Counted from the first letter of the stretch, positions 54,252 through 63,562 are shown. The stretch: 64,000 nucleotides of DNA from Bosea sp. NBC_00550 (GCF_026020075.1 NZ_CP102772.1:2946001-3010000), one strand, 5' to 3'. Numbers and translations: made by a program. Notes: generated from the sequence alone by a model not told the origin.

Positions 54252-55130
54252 TCAGCGATCGAGCAGCTTTTCGATCTCGGCGCGCAATTGCGGCCCGAGG
54301 TCGCCGCGGTCGAGCGCATAGGCGACGTTAGCCGCAAGGAAGCCGATCTTCGAGCCGGCATCGTAGATTTCGCCGTCGAAGCGCACCGCGAAGAACGGCT
54401 CCAGATGCGACAGCGCGATCATCGAATCGGTGAGCTGGATCTCGCCGCCCGCGCCGGTCTCCTGGTTCGCGAGCAGGTTGAAGATCGTCGGCTGCAGGAT
54501 ATAGCGGCCCGAAATATGCAGGTTCGAAGGCGCAGTTCCCTTGGGCGGCTTCTCGACCATGCCGGTGATCTTCGAAACCTTGGCCTTGGCGTCCTCGACG
54601 CCGACGATGCCGTACTGGTGCGTCTGGTCGTCCGGCACCGGCGCGACGGCGATATGATTGCCGCCATGCCGGTCATAGGCCTCGATCATCTCGGCGAGGC
54701 AGCCCTTGCCCTGGCTGTAATGCAGCATGTCCGGCAGCAGCAGCGCGAACGGCTCCTCGCCGACGAGCTCGCGCGCGCACCAGACGGCGTGGCCGAGGCC
54801 GAGCGGCGCCTGCTGACGGGTAAAGCTGGTGGCGCCGGCGGCCGGCAGATCGGCCTTCAGCGCTTCGAGCTCCTTGATCTTGTTGCGCTTGGCGAGCGTG
54901 TCGTCGAGCTCGTAGGCGAGATCGAAGTGATCCTCGATCACCGCCTTGTTGCGGCCGGTGACGAAGATGAAGTGCTCGATGCCGGCGGCGCGCGCCTCAT
55001 CCACCACATGCTGCACGACCGGGCGGTCGACGATGGTGAGCATCTCCTTCGGGATCGCCTTGGTGGCGGGCAGGAAGCGGGTGCCGAGACCAGCGACGGG
55101 GAGAACGGCCTTGCGGATGCGTTTCGTCAT
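54252..55130 (-). CDS. galU: UTP-glucose-1-phosphate uridylyltransferase
   Basis: 292 residues from the ATG at 55130 (MTKRIRKAVLPVAGLGTRFL). The nucleotide loop GLGTRFLPATKAIPKEMLTI is intact, and QQAPLGLGHAVWCAREL and VEKPPKGTAPSNL are family blocks. It makes UDP-glucose from UTP and glucose-1-phosphate for LPS and polysaccharides. Divergent from galE, which converts its product, so the pair forms a nucleotide-sugar unit. Confidence 0.97.
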   Translation of the reverse strand: MTKRIRKAVLPVAGLGTRFLPATKAIPKEMLTIVDRPVVQHVVDEARAAGIEHFIFVTGRNKAVIEDHFDLAYELDDTLAKRNKIKELEALKADLPAAGATSFTRQQAPLGLGHAVWCARELVGEEPFALLLPDMLHYSQGKGCLAEMIEAYDRHGGNHIAVAPVPDDQTHQYGIVGVEDAKAKVSKITGMVEKPPKGTAPSNLHISGRYILQPTIFNLLANQETGAGGEIQLTDSMIALSHLEPFFAVRFDGEIYDAGSKIGFLAANVAYALDRGDLGPQLRAEIEKLLDR

Positions 55131-55275
55131 GCAAAATCCATTGGGCGCGTGGTGGGGAAGGCCGTACAACTGTCATGGTTGCCGGCCATCTGGGATATTA
55201 GCTGACAGGCCTTGAGAACCCGTCAACGGTTTTTCGATAGGCCGTGTTCCCGACGAAGATGAGGCGAGAGAGACG

Positions 55276-56268
55276 ATGGCAGTATTGGTTTCCGGCGGCG
55301 CCGGCTACATCGGCAGCCATTTGGTGCTGGAATTGCTCGATCGCGGCGAGAAGGTCGTGGTCCTCGACAATCTCTCCACCGGCTTCTGGTGGGCGGTCCC
55401 GCCCGAGGCGGTCTTCGTCCAGGGCGATATCGGCGACCAGGAACTGGTCGAATCGCTGATCGCCGAGCACGGCGTGACGGAGCTGGCGCATTTCGCGGCC
55501 CGGATCGTGGTTCCTGAATCGGTCAGCGACCCCCTAGGCTACTATTTCAACAATACCGTGAAGACGCGCGCCCTGATCGAGAGCGCGGTCCGCGGCGGCG
55601 TGAAGCACGTCATCTTCTCCTCCACCGCCGCGGTCTATGGCGAGCCGCCGGTCTCTCCGGTCCCGGAGGAGATCGCGCTCAACCCGATCAACCCCTATGG
55701 CCGCTCCAAGCTGATGAGCGAGTGGATGCTGCGGGATGCGGCCAAGGCGCACGGCTTCACCTATATCGCGCTGCGCTATTTCAACGTCGCCGGCGCCGAT
55801 CCCAAACTGCGCTCCGGCCAGTCCTCGCCGAACGCGACGCATCTCATCAAGGTCGCGAGCCAGGCGGCGCTCGGCCAGCGCGACGGCCTGACCGTCTTCG
55901 GCACCGACTATGCGACCCCGGACGGTACCTGTGTGCGCGACTATATCCACGTCACCGACCTCGCCCGCGCCCATCTCGCTGCGCTCGACCATCTGCGTGG
56001 CGGCGCGGAAAGCCTGACGCTGAACTGCGGCTATGGCCGCGGCTATTCGGTCAATGAGGTCGTCGAGGTCGTGAAGAAGGTCTCGGGAATCGACTTCCCG
56101 GTCGTCCTTGCCGAACGCCGCGCCGGCGACCCGGCCTCGCTGGTCGCCCGCGTCGATCGCATCCGGACCGAGCTGGGCTGGCAGCCGGAGCATGACGATC
56201 TCGAGGAAATCGTCGGCCAGGCCCTAGCCTGGGAGGAGAAGCTCAGGACGCGGAACGCCTCGGCCTGA
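55276..56268 (+). CDS. galE: UDP-glucose 4-epimerase
   Basis: 330 residues of the extended SDR family. The NAD loop is GGAGYIG (residues 7-13), and the catalytic set is S115/S116 (FSSTAAVYG), Y141 and K145 (NPYGRSK). LRYFNVAGADP and TCVRDYIHVTDLARAHLAAL match GalE. It interconverts UDP-glucose and UDP-galactose for surface polysaccharides. A short overlapping start at 55244 is rejected. Divergent from galU. Confidence 0.96.
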   Translation: MAVLVSGGAGYIGSHLVLELLDRGEKVVVLDNLSTGFWWAVPPEAVFVQGDIGDQELVESLIAEHGVTELAHFAARIVVPESVSDPLGYYFNNTVKTRALIESAVRGGVKHVIFSSTAAVYGEPPVSPVPEEIALNPINPYGRSKLMSEWMLRDAAKAHGFTYIALRYFNVAGADPKLRSGQSSPNATHLIKVASQAALGQRDGLTVFGTDYATPDGTCVRDYIHVTDLARAHLAALDHLRGGAESLTLNCGYGRGYSVNEVVEVVKKVSGIDFPVVLAERRAGDPASLVARVDRIRTELGWQPEHDDLEEIVGQALAWEEKLRTRNASA

Positions 56269-56300
56269 GCTGCAGGACATGTCGAGCGGTGCGCCTCCGC

Positions 56301-56711
56301 TCAGGAGGCCGCCCGCTCCTCGGCCGGCTCGCGCACTTCGAGCACGGTCAGGCGCTTGACGTCGCCGGAGCGCGTCGTCCAGTCGATCGAGCGCCCGGCC
56401 GCCATGCCGAGCAGCGCGACGCCGATCGGCGTCATCACCGAGACGCGGTTCTTCTCGATATCGGCGTCCTGCGGCCAGACCAGCGTCAGCGTGGTCTCCC
56501 GCTTGGTGCTCTCGTCGCGATAGACGATCTCGCTGCCGATGTGGGCATGGTCGGCCGAGACCCGCCCCTCCGGCAGGATGCGGGCGCGGTCGAGCTCATG
56601 GGTCAGCTCGGCGGCGAGCTCCGGCATGGTGTGAGCGGCGCCGGCTGCGATCCGGCTCAGCATGGCATGATCGGTGGCCGTGACGGTGATGGCAGGACGC
56701 TTGGCGGTCAT
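56301..56711 (-). CDS. rnk: Nucleoside diphosphate kinase regulator (Rnk), GreA/GreB C-terminal fold
   Basis: 136 residues. The C-terminal GreA/GreB domain is clear: HIGSEIVYRDESTKRETTLT, then LVWPQDADIEKNRVSVMTPI and GVALLGMAAGRSIDW. The N-terminal helix pair is short, unlike the coiled coil of true Gre factors, which fits Rnk. Rnk binds RNA polymerase in the secondary channel. Convergent with galE. Confidence 0.9.
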   Translation of the reverse strand: MTAKRPAITVTATDHAMLSRIAAGAAHTMPELAAELTHELDRARILPEGRVSADHAHIGSEIVYRDESTKRETTLTLVWPQDADIEKNRVSVMTPIGVALLGMAAGRSIDWTTRSGDVKRLTVLEVREPAEERAAS

Positions 56712-56848
56712 GGACTGGGTCTTTCATCGAAAGCGAGCGCCCGCCTGCGGACAACAAGCCGCACGGCATCTCAGGGTCGAACTCGCAGGTAAACGATAGA
56801 GAGGGAGCGCCCCCCGAACCGGAGGCGACAAGCGCGACAGGCCCGGGG

Positions 56849-56914
56849 CTAGAAGCCCGCGATCAGGTTGCCCGAGCGGTGCAGACCGCGGCGGAAGGGG
56901 GAGGCGCTGTTCAT
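56849..56914 (-). CDS. Possible micro-ORF, 21 residues
   Basis: ATG at 56914 to TAG at 56849 encodes MNSASPFRRGLHRSGNLIAG plus a final Phe. All codons follow the local G/C bias. It sits in the 338-bp gap between rnk and the lytic transglycosylase, about 140 bp upstream of rnk on the same strand. No clear ribosome binding site is seen. It could be a leader peptide or chance. Nothing else was recognised in the gap. Confidence 0.28.
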   Translation of the reverse strand: MNSASPFRRGLHRSGNLIAGF

Positions 56915-57049
56915 CGGGAAAGATTCGGGCAATCGCCCTGCCTTGTCAAATCACGAACGCATCGTCGCACTCGCTCCCGGCTTAACCTTTGGTTAATCTT
57001 GTTCAGGCGCTGTGATGGGGTTTCCATCCAGCATCCGCCGGGAGTGTCC

Positions 57050-58282
57050 ATGCGCCTGTCCGTCATCGCAGCTTCGGCCGTGATCAGCCTGGCGCCGGCG
57101 CTGGCGCAGACGACCGGCTCGATCAACGTCTCCGGCGCCCATGCCCGCAATGCGCAGGCGACGCCGGCGAGCGCCTCCTTCGACATCTTCCTCCAGCGGC
57201 TCTGGCCGCAGGCACAGGCGCGGGGCATCTCGCGCGCGACCTTCGACCTCGCCTTCCGCGGGTGTACGCCGGATGCCTCCATCGTCGCGTTGACGAAGAA
57301 GCAGTCCGAGTTCAGCGCGCCGATCTGGAACTATCTGGAGAACGCCGTCGGCGGCGCCCGCATCCAGCGCGGCCGCGACGCCGCCGCCGAGAACGCCAGC
57401 GTGCTCGCCCAGGTCGAAGCGCGCTACGGCGTGCCCAAGGAGGTCGTCCTCGGCGTCTGGGGCATGGAGACCAATTACGGCTCCTTCAAGGGCGGCAAGG
57501 ATGTCATCCGCTCGCTCGCCACCCTCGCCTCGATCCGCTATCGCGGCGACTTCTTCCGCGACGAGTTGCTGACCGCGCTCGAATTGATCGAGAAAGGCTA
57601 TGTCGAGCGTAGCGAGCTGCGCGGCTCCTGGGCCGGTGCCATGGGCCACACCCAGTTCATGCCGTCGAGCTATATGAAATACGCGGTCGACTGGACCGGA
57701 AACGGCCATGCCGACATCTGGAACTCGTCGAGCGACGCCATCGCCTCCACCGCCAACTACCTCAAGGGCTATGGCTGGGTGCCGGGCCTGCCCTGGGGCG
57801 TGGAGGTGGCGCTGCCTGCCGGCTTCGATCACCGCCTCAACAAGGCGAGCTTCTCCGCCTTCACCTCTGCCGGCGTGCGCCGCGCCGACGGCCGCAGCCT
57901 CCCCTCCTCGGGCGAAGCCCGCCTGTTTTATCCGGCCGGACATAGCGGGCCGGTGATGCTGCTGACCGCGAATTTCGACGTGATCAAGAAGTACAACTCC
58001 TCGGACGCCTACGCGCTGGCCGTCGGCCATCTCGGCGACCGCATCGTCGGCCGCCCGGCGATCCAGGCCGACTGGCCGCTCAAGGCCGCCCGCCTCGACA
58101 TGGCCGCGACCAAGGACCTGCAGCTCCGGCTCAAGGCGCTCGGCCTCTACGATCACGATGCCGACGGGCGCATCGGCACCGGCACGCGCGAGGCCGTGCG
58201 CCAGTACCAGATCAGCGCCGGCGAGATTCCCGACGGCTACCCGACACCCGCTTTGCTGGCGCGGATGCGCGGCAAGCGCTGA
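57050..58282 (+). CDS. Lytic murein transglycosylase (MltB family) with peptidoglycan-binding domain
   Basis: 410 residues from the ATG at 57050 with a signal peptide (SVIAASAVISLAPALAQTTG). The SLT_2/MltB catalytic domain (about 40-335) has its glutamate at E140 (GVWGMETNYGSF), and GSWAGAMGHTQFMPSSYMKY follows. A C-terminal PG_binding_1 domain lies at about residues 345-405 (LQLRLKALGLYDHDADGRIG). It cleaves glycan strands with formation of 1,6-anhydro ends in the periplasm. The SGNH hydrolase gene follows after 59 bp. Confidence 0.94.
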   Translation: MRLSVIAASAVISLAPALAQTTGSINVSGAHARNAQATPASASFDIFLQRLWPQAQARGISRATFDLAFRGCTPDASIVALTKKQSEFSAPIWNYLENAVGGARIQRGRDAAAENASVLAQVEARYGVPKEVVLGVWGMETNYGSFKGGKDVIRSLATLASIRYRGDFFRDELLTALELIEKGYVERSELRGSWAGAMGHTQFMPSSYMKYAVDWTGNGHADIWNSSSDAIASTANYLKGYGWVPGLPWGVEVALPAGFDHRLNKASFSAFTSAGVRRADGRSLPSSGEARLFYPAGHSGPVMLLTANFDVIKKYNSSDAYALAVGHLGDRIVGRPAIQADWPLKAARLDMAATKDLQLRLKALGLYDHDADGRIGTGTREAVRQYQISAGEIPDGYPTPALLARMRGKR

Positions 58283-58341
58283 CTTCCGCGTCCTTCCGCC
58301 CTATATTGGGGGCGATACGAAGTGCTGGACCGGATTGGCCG

Positions 58342-59535
58342 ATGCGTCTGCGTTCGCTCGCCGTGGTTCTCTGTGCCGCCTGCCTGCTGCTCATCACCGG
58401 CGGGCCGGTTTCGCTCGCCCAGCAGCAGCGCAACCTGTTCCAGATGTTCTGGCAATTGCCGGCAGCGCCGCAGCGCGCCGCGCCGCAGCCGCGCCAGCGT
58501 ATAGCGCCAGCCATCCGCCGCCGCGAGGCCCCCGTCGTCGTCCGCGACGATCCGGTCATCCCCAAGGTCGATGTCACCAATCACATCGTGGTGATGGGCG
58601 ACTCCCTCGGCAATCTGCTGGCTGGTGGCCTCGACGATGCCCTGAACAACCGCCCCGACGTCGAGGTGATCCACAAGGCCAAGCCGGATTCCGGCCTCGT
58701 CCGCACGGATTTCTACGACTGGCCGAAGGCCGTCTCCGACATCCTGGCCGGCGACCAGAAGATCGGCATCGGCGTCATGCTGGTCGGCCTCAACGACCGC
58801 CAGCCGATCCGCGAGGGCGAGACCGTCCATGAGCCGCTGAGCCCGCGCTGGCTCGAGCTCTACCGCGACCGGGTCGACATCATCGCCAATGCCTTCGCCT
58901 CCCGGCGCATCCCCCTGATCTGGGTCGGTGCGCCGCCGGTGCAGAACGGACGGCTCTCGGCCGATTTCGTCAGCTTCAACGAGCTATACCGCCAGCGCGT
59001 CGAAAAGGCCGGCGGCCAGTATGTCGATCTCTGGGGCGGCTTCGTCGATGCCGAGAACCGCTATACCGCGACAGGCCCGGACGTCTCCGGCCAGCCGACG
59101 CGGCTGCGCCTCGGCGACGGCATCCATTTCACCGTGGCCGGCGCCCGCAAGGCGGCGCATTTCGTCGATCTCGTCATCCGCCGCATCATCGAGGCCGCCC
59201 CGCAGAACAGCGTGATCGCCCTGCCCGTCTCGCCAGAGACCGGAGCCCCCTCGGCGCCGGAGCTGCAGGCCGGCGGCGTCGAGCGGCTGATCGACCAGAT
59301 GGTCGCCGGCATGCCGACGATCGGCCTGCCCCAGGCCCTGCAGGCGCGCCCGCTGGCCGGGCCGATCCAGCCGCTCACCGGCCAGGCCGCGACGACCGAG
59401 CAGCCGCTGCTGGCCTCGATCACCGAGGCGCGCGGGCGCGGTGACACCGCGATGCAGCTGGAGCGCGTCTTCGGCCAGGGCATCGCGCCCGATCCGGTCC
59501 CCGGCCGGCTCGACGATTATAGCTGGCCGCGCTGA
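58342..59535 (+). CDS. SGNH/GDSL hydrolase (DUF459 family), secreted
   Basis: 397 residues from the ATG at 58342 with a signal peptide (AVVLCAACLLLITGGPVSLA). DUF459 SGNH domain at about residues 80-280: nucleophile S88 in VVMGDSLGNLLA, block III LVGLNDRQPI, and D259/H262 in LGDGIHFTVAG. The tail (about 280-397) is Pro/Ala-rich. Relatives act on O-acetyl or ester groups on cell-surface glycans; substrate unknown. Close spacing after the lytic transglycosylase suggests a shared cell-wall role. Confidence 0.9.
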   Translation: MRLRSLAVVLCAACLLLITGGPVSLAQQQRNLFQMFWQLPAAPQRAAPQPRQRIAPAIRRREAPVVVRDDPVIPKVDVTNHIVVMGDSLGNLLAGGLDDALNNRPDVEVIHKAKPDSGLVRTDFYDWPKAVSDILAGDQKIGIGVMLVGLNDRQPIREGETVHEPLSPRWLELYRDRVDIIANAFASRRIPLIWVGAPPVQNGRLSADFVSFNELYRQRVEKAGGQYVDLWGGFVDAENRYTATGPDVSGQPTRLRLGDGIHFTVAGARKAAHFVDLVIRRIIEAAPQNSVIALPVSPETGAPSAPELQAGGVERLIDQMVAGMPTIGLPQALQARPLAGPIQPLTGQAATTEQPLLASITEARGRGDTAMQLERVFGQGIAPDPVPGRLDDYSWPR

Positions 59536-59547
59536 GCGGCGGAGCGA

Positions 59548-61062
59548 TCAGCCCGCCATCAGCCTGTCGAAGACCGGGTCGGGATCGTCGGCCTCGACCA
59601 GCCTCTTCCCGTCGATCACCCAGATCCGCGTCGCCACGGCGCGGGCGAAGGCGCGGTCATGGCTGACCAGCAGGCAGGCCGCCCCGTGCGCGACCAGTTC
59701 CGCCTGGAGCATGTCCTGCCCCTCGATGTCGAGATGGTTGGTCGGCTCATCCAGCAGGAAGAAGTTCGGCTGGGCCAGACGCAAAAGCAGCAAGGCGAGC
59801 CGCGCCCTCTGCCCGCCCGAAAGGCGCGCGGTCGGCGCCGCCTGAGCTTCGCTCGCGATTCCGGCTCCCGAGAGCAGGGTGCGCGCCAGTTGATCGCCGA
59901 GATCGCTCGACCCCTTCACCGCCGCCCAAGGCGTCGGCCAGGCATCGAGCTGCGAGAGCGCCTGGTCGGAACAGCCGGCCTTTAGGCTCGCCGCGCCCCG
60001 GATCTCCGGATCCGATCCATCGAGCGCGGCGCGCAGCCGCTCGACCAGCCGCGTCTTGCCCGTGCCGTTCGCGCCGAGCAGGGCGACCCGATCGCCGTTC
60101 TCTATCCAGAACTGCCCGGTGCGGAACAACGAGCGTCCGTCCGGGGCGGCGATCGCCGTGTCCTTGATCGAAACCAGCGCCTTGGCATGGCTGCCGCTAT
60201 TGGTCAGCCGGATCGCCCCGGCCGAGCGCTCCTTATGCGCCGGCCGCGCGCTGTCCTCCAGCCTGTCGGCCCACTCGGACAATTGCTTGGTCTTGACCAC
60301 CAGCAGATCGGAGCCGGAATTGATGCCGATGTTCTTGAGCTTCGCCGCCTGCTGCCGGATCGCCCGAACCTTGCGCATGTCGTTCTCGAACTGCCTGCCA
60401 CGCGCCGCATCGCGCTCCTCCAATGCCTGCAGGGCGCGCGTGTAAGGCAGAGAGAAATCGGCGCTTTCCGCCGGGCGCAGGAACAGCGTGCGGCGGCTGA
60501 CATCGTCGAGAAAGGCGCGGTCATGGCTCGCCGCCACCACGGCGCAGTCACGCGGCAGGGCTGCGAGAAAACGTTCGAGCACGCCGATCCGCTCGAGATC
60601 GAGATGGTTGGTCGGCTCGTCGAGGATCAGCAGATCGGGCTCAACCACCGCCGCCCGCGCCAGCAGCATCGCTCGCTGCCAGCCACCGGAGAGCGCGCGG
60701 ACAGGGCGGCTGCGCAAGCCCTCGTCGACGGCGAGATCGTCGAGCAGGACATCGACCCGCCAACCCTCGGTCTCCGCGGTCTCGACGTCCAAGGCCTCGC
60801 GCACGGCATCGTGGAAGCTCAAGGCCAGAAGATGGGTAGGCGGGTCCTGCGGCGCGAAGGCGGTGACGAGACCGCGTGCGCGGGTGACGCTGCCGGCCGT
60901 GGCCTCTTCCTCTCCCGCCATGATGCGCAGGAGCGAGGATTTGCCGCGTCCATTGGCGGCGACGAGGCCGAGGCGGTCTCCCTTGGCGATGGCGAGGTCG
61001 AGGCCTGCGAACAGAGGCTCGCTGCGGGCGAGCGAAAGGTCTTTCAGGGCAATCAGGGACAT
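59548..61062 (-). CDS. ABC-F family ATPase (ribosome-associated type)
   Basis: 504 residues with two ATP-binding domains and no membrane part. The first Walker A is VAANGRGKSSLLRI with LSGGWQRAMLLARA and LLILDEPTNHLDLERI; the second is LGANGTGKTRLVERL with LSGGQRARLALLLL and FFLLDEPTNHLDIEGQ. The inter-domain linker is highly charged (KKVRAIRQQAAKLK-like region). ABC-F proteins act at the ribosomal E site in translation or antibiotic protection. A short open frame and hairpins lie in its leader. Confidence 0.93.
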   Translation of the reverse strand: MSLIALKDLSLARSEPLFAGLDLAIAKGDRLGLVAANGRGKSSLLRIMAGEEEATAGSVTRARGLVTAFAPQDPPTHLLALSFHDAVREALDVETAETEGWRVDVLLDDLAVDEGLRSRPVRALSGGWQRAMLLARAAVVEPDLLILDEPTNHLDLERIGVLERFLAALPRDCAVVAASHDRAFLDDVSRRTLFLRPAESADFSLPYTRALQALEERDAARGRQFENDMRKVRAIRQQAAKLKNIGINSGSDLLVVKTKQLSEWADRLEDSARPAHKERSAGAIRLTNSGSHAKALVSIKDTAIAAPDGRSLFRTGQFWIENGDRVALLGANGTGKTRLVERLRAALDGSDPEIRGAASLKAGCSDQALSQLDAWPTPWAAVKGSSDLGDQLARTLLSGAGIASEAQAAPTARLSGGQRARLALLLLRLAQPNFFLLDEPTNHLDIEGQDMLQAELVAHGAACLLVSHDRAFARAVATRIWVIDGKRLVEADDPDPVFDRLMAG

Positions 61063-61139
61063 CGGAATCTCATGCGATCAGGCAAGCGCGGCAAGCCGCG
61101 CCGAAAAAGACTGACGATGAGACGGCGATGCGTTCCCGG

Positions 61140-61238
61140 TCAGCCCCGCGAGGTGAAGCGCGGGGCGAAAACAGGTCCTCGGGTGCGATAGCGGAAGCTG
61201 CGGTAGAACACCGGCTTCCCGTTCTGGCTCGATTCCAT
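61140..61238 (-). CDS. Possible 32-residue leader ORF before the ABC-F gene
   Basis: ATG at 61238 (MESSQNGKPVFYRSFRYRTR), also open from ATG at 61250, ends 77 bp before the ABC-F start on the same strand. Codons follow the local bias well. No ribosome binding site is evident; an AGCCGCGCCGGCGCGGCT palindrome lies directly upstream. ABC-F resistance genes are often controlled by translated leaders, which is why it deserves note. Low confidence. The rest of the 61063-61383 gap holds no other gene. Confidence 0.32.
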   Translation of the reverse strand: MESSQNGKPVFYRSFRYRTRGPVFAPRFTSRG

Positions 61239-61383
61239 GGTGCCGATCATAGCCGCGCCGGCGCGGCTGAACAGTGCTTCCGCGACATGGCCACCCAGGC
61301 CTGCACGTAGGAGCCTGATTTCGGCATGCTGGTGGAACTGCCCTCGTCGCATCGGATTGTTGGTTCGCAGAGGAGGCCATGCG

Positions 61384-61716
61384 ATGCCCAGATTCGTGAC
61401 GATCGGCTATGGCGACCGGGCGGGTTATGACCGCATCGCGCCCGATATCCGCGATGCGGCTCACGCTCAGGATGCAGTACTCGCCAAACGCGGCGCCTTG
61501 ATCGGCATCGCCGGCCAGCCTGTCCAGGTCCGCAATCCCGATGCAGCCGGAGTGCAGACCGAGGACGGTTCCTTCATGGCGTCGCAACTGCCGGTGGCCC
61601 GGTTCGCCATCATCGAAGCGGCCGATCTCGCCGAGGCCATCGATCTCGTTTCGCGGACGCCCTGTTCGGTCGCGCATGGCGTCGTGGAAGTCTGGCCTCT
61701 TGAAGAGCGGGGATAG
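61384..61716 (+). CDS. YciI-like protein (YCII-related/DGPF domain)
   Basis: 110 residues from the ATG at 61384 (MPRFVTIGYGDRAGYDRIAP), with AGAGGAGG upstream. The ferredoxin-like YCII pattern is visible: HAQDAVLAKRGALIGIAGQP then EDGSFMASQLPVARFAIIEA and DLAEAIDLVSRTPCSVAHGV. Such proteins are cytoplasmic and mostly of unknown function, and are sometimes linked to ECF sigma factors. The next gene is a VOC protein, a common partner. Confidence 0.84.
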   Translation: MPRFVTIGYGDRAGYDRIAPDIRDAAHAQDAVLAKRGALIGIAGQPVQVRNPDAAGVQTEDGSFMASQLPVARFAIIEAADLAEAIDLVSRTPCSVAHGVVEVWPLEERG

Positions 61717-61879
61717 CCGGCGGCCCCGATGCCGCTATAACTTTGCAGCCATCGTCGGCGGAACGCCGGATAGCGCACGCGCATTCCCTATCCGGGTGCG
61801 CCGTCGGGGCTGGTCACAAGACACTTGCGAGGGCACGCGACATTGCGCCGGGATGGCGTCAGAAGCGAAAGGACAAGCA

Positions 61880-62359
61880 ATGGCTATCGCCAAGAACACG
61901 ATCTGCCTGTGGTTCGACAAGGACGCCGAGGCCGCCGCCCGCTTCTACGCCGAGACGTTTCCCGACAGCGCGGTGGGAGCCGTCCACCGCGCCCCCAGCG
62001 ACTACCCCTCCGGCAAGGCAGGGGACGTGCTGACGGTCGAATTCACCGTCGCCGGCATCCCCTGCATCGGGCTCAATGGCGGGCCCGCGTTCAAGCACAG
62101 CGAAGCCTTCTCGTTCCAGATCGCCACTGACGACCAGCAGGAGACCGATCGCCTGTGGAACGCCATCGTCGGCAATGGCGGCCGGGAAAGTGCCTGCGGC
62201 TGGTGCAAGGACAAATGGGGCATCTCCTGGCAGATCACGCCGCGCGTGCTGACCGAGGCGATGGCGGCCGGCGGCGAGGAGGCCAAGCGTGCCTTTGCCG
62301 CGATGATGGACATGACGAAGATCGACGTCGCTGCGATCGAGGCGGCCCGGCGCGGCTGA
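61880..62359 (+). CDS. VOC superfamily protein, PhnB/3-demethylubiquinone methyltransferase-like
   Basis: 159 residues from the ATG at 61880 (MAIAKNTICLWFDKDAEAAA). The VOC pattern RFYAETFPDSAVGAVHRAPS, then VLTVEFTVAGIPCIGLNGGP and CGWCKDKWGISWQITPRVL, matches the PhnB-like domain. Despite the common name it has no methyltransferase fold. Function unknown. It is preceded 163 bp upstream by a YciI-like gene and converges on an AraC regulator. Confidence 0.92.
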   Translation: MAIAKNTICLWFDKDAEAAARFYAETFPDSAVGAVHRAPSDYPSGKAGDVLTVEFTVAGIPCIGLNGGPAFKHSEAFSFQIATDDQQETDRLWNAIVGNGGRESACGWCKDKWGISWQITPRVLTEAMAAGGEEAKRAFAAMMDMTKIDVAAIEAARRG

Positions 62360-62379
62360 TATCCGCGTCTCGCGAACAG

Positions 62380-63402
62380 CTAACCCCGCGCGATCAACCC
62401 CAACAGGTCGCGCAGGTTTCGCACATCCGGGTCGGAGCTGCCGCCGCGGCCAAGGCTGACCGGCACGCCCGACAGCTTGGCGTGCATTACTTCCTTGGGC
62501 GTCAGGCCGAACTCTTTCCTGAAGGAGCGGCTGAAGCTCGACGGGTCCAGAAAGCCCAGGCCCTCGGCGATCACCGAGACCGAGCGGGAATTGGCGCCGT
62601 TCGACAGCTCGGCGAAACACTGCTTCAGGCGCCGCCGCTGGATGTAGTTCTTCACGCCGCCCTCGCTTTCGAGCAGCCGATAGAGCTGCGAGCGCGACAT
62701 GCCGGCCTCCCGGCACAGGAAATCCGGTCCGAGCGACGGGTTGGCGAGGTTGAGGTCGACGATGCGGCGCACGGCTTCCTTGCGCGTGACCGCGATCGGC
62801 GCCGCGCCGAAGGCGCTGTGATCGGGCGATGGTGCGACGCAGGCGAGCACCATGCCGCGAACCGCGGTTTGCAGGCCCGGCAGATCCGCATCGGCGAAGC
62901 TGGAAGCGCTGCGGGCCAGCAAGGCGATGAACTCGGCGAGAAGCTTGCCCATCGCATCGCTCAGCGGCCGGCCCTCGGCACCCTCCAGGACGGCCGTCAG
63001 ATCCGGAAAGCCATCGCGCGGCAGATAGAGCTGCAGCCGGTCGTCCTCGTCGCGCAGGCTGACGAGCTCGCGGCCCAGCGAGGCGACGAAGGGTGTGCCG
63101 GCAGGCACGTCGATCGACCGTTGCCAGCCGGCTTCGCCGGTCGTCCGCTTATGCCCGATCGTGACGCTCCAATGATCGATCGGGTTGCGCGGGACGAGGT
63201 CCGGCGTCCGGAACGCCCGCAGCCTCGGGGCATGGACGCGGCTGAGGCCGAAGCCGCCGAGATTCCAGGTCTCGCTGGTCGCTGAGAAGCCGGCTTGCGG
63301 ATCATCGACCGCGACGTCGAACACGGTATCGAACCAGCCGCGCCAAGCATCCAGCTGCTTCGCCTTGGGCAGGCCCATCGTCGTGAAAATAACCGGCGTC
63401 AT
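62380..63402 (-). CDS. AraC family transcriptional regulator
   Basis: 340 residues. The C-terminal AraC double helix-turn-helix is at about residues 220-320 (GPDFLCREAGMSRSQLYRLL, then YIQRRRLKQCFAELSN and FSRSFRKEFGLTPKEV). The N-terminal part is a cupin-like AraC-binding-like-2 domain (DHWSVTIGHKRTTGEAGWQR). The ligand and target are unknown. Converges with the VOC gene. Confidence 0.93.
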   Translation of the reverse strand: MTPVIFTTMGLPKAKQLDAWRGWFDTVFDVAVDDPQAGFSATSETWNLGGFGLSRVHAPRLRAFRTPDLVPRNPIDHWSVTIGHKRTTGEAGWQRSIDVPAGTPFVASLGRELVSLRDEDDRLQLYLPRDGFPDLTAVLEGAEGRPLSDAMGKLLAEFIALLARSASSFADADLPGLQTAVRGMVLACVAPSPDHSAFGAAPIAVTRKEAVRRIVDLNLANPSLGPDFLCREAGMSRSQLYRLLESEGGVKNYIQRRRLKQCFAELSNGANSRSVSVIAEGLGFLDPSSFSRSFRKEFGLTPKEVMHAKLSGVPVSLGRGGSSDPDVRNLRDLLGLIARG

Positions 63403-63562
63403 ATGACTGACCGAACGTAAAGAGAGCGAAGGCGCGCTTCCACTCCACTTCAGCGCTTACGTCAAGCACTTATTCGGATGACGCTCGGTTAGCCGCAGGC
63501 TTTTTGAGGCGATTCGTCCTATTCGCAACGAATTCCTGGCGCCATCTATGCGCGAGCCAAGT

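Noticed and set aside
61882..62359. Naming the VOC gene as a 3-demethylubiquinone methyltransferase
   Set aside because: The domain name is historical; the protein has a VOC fold and no SAM-binding motif.
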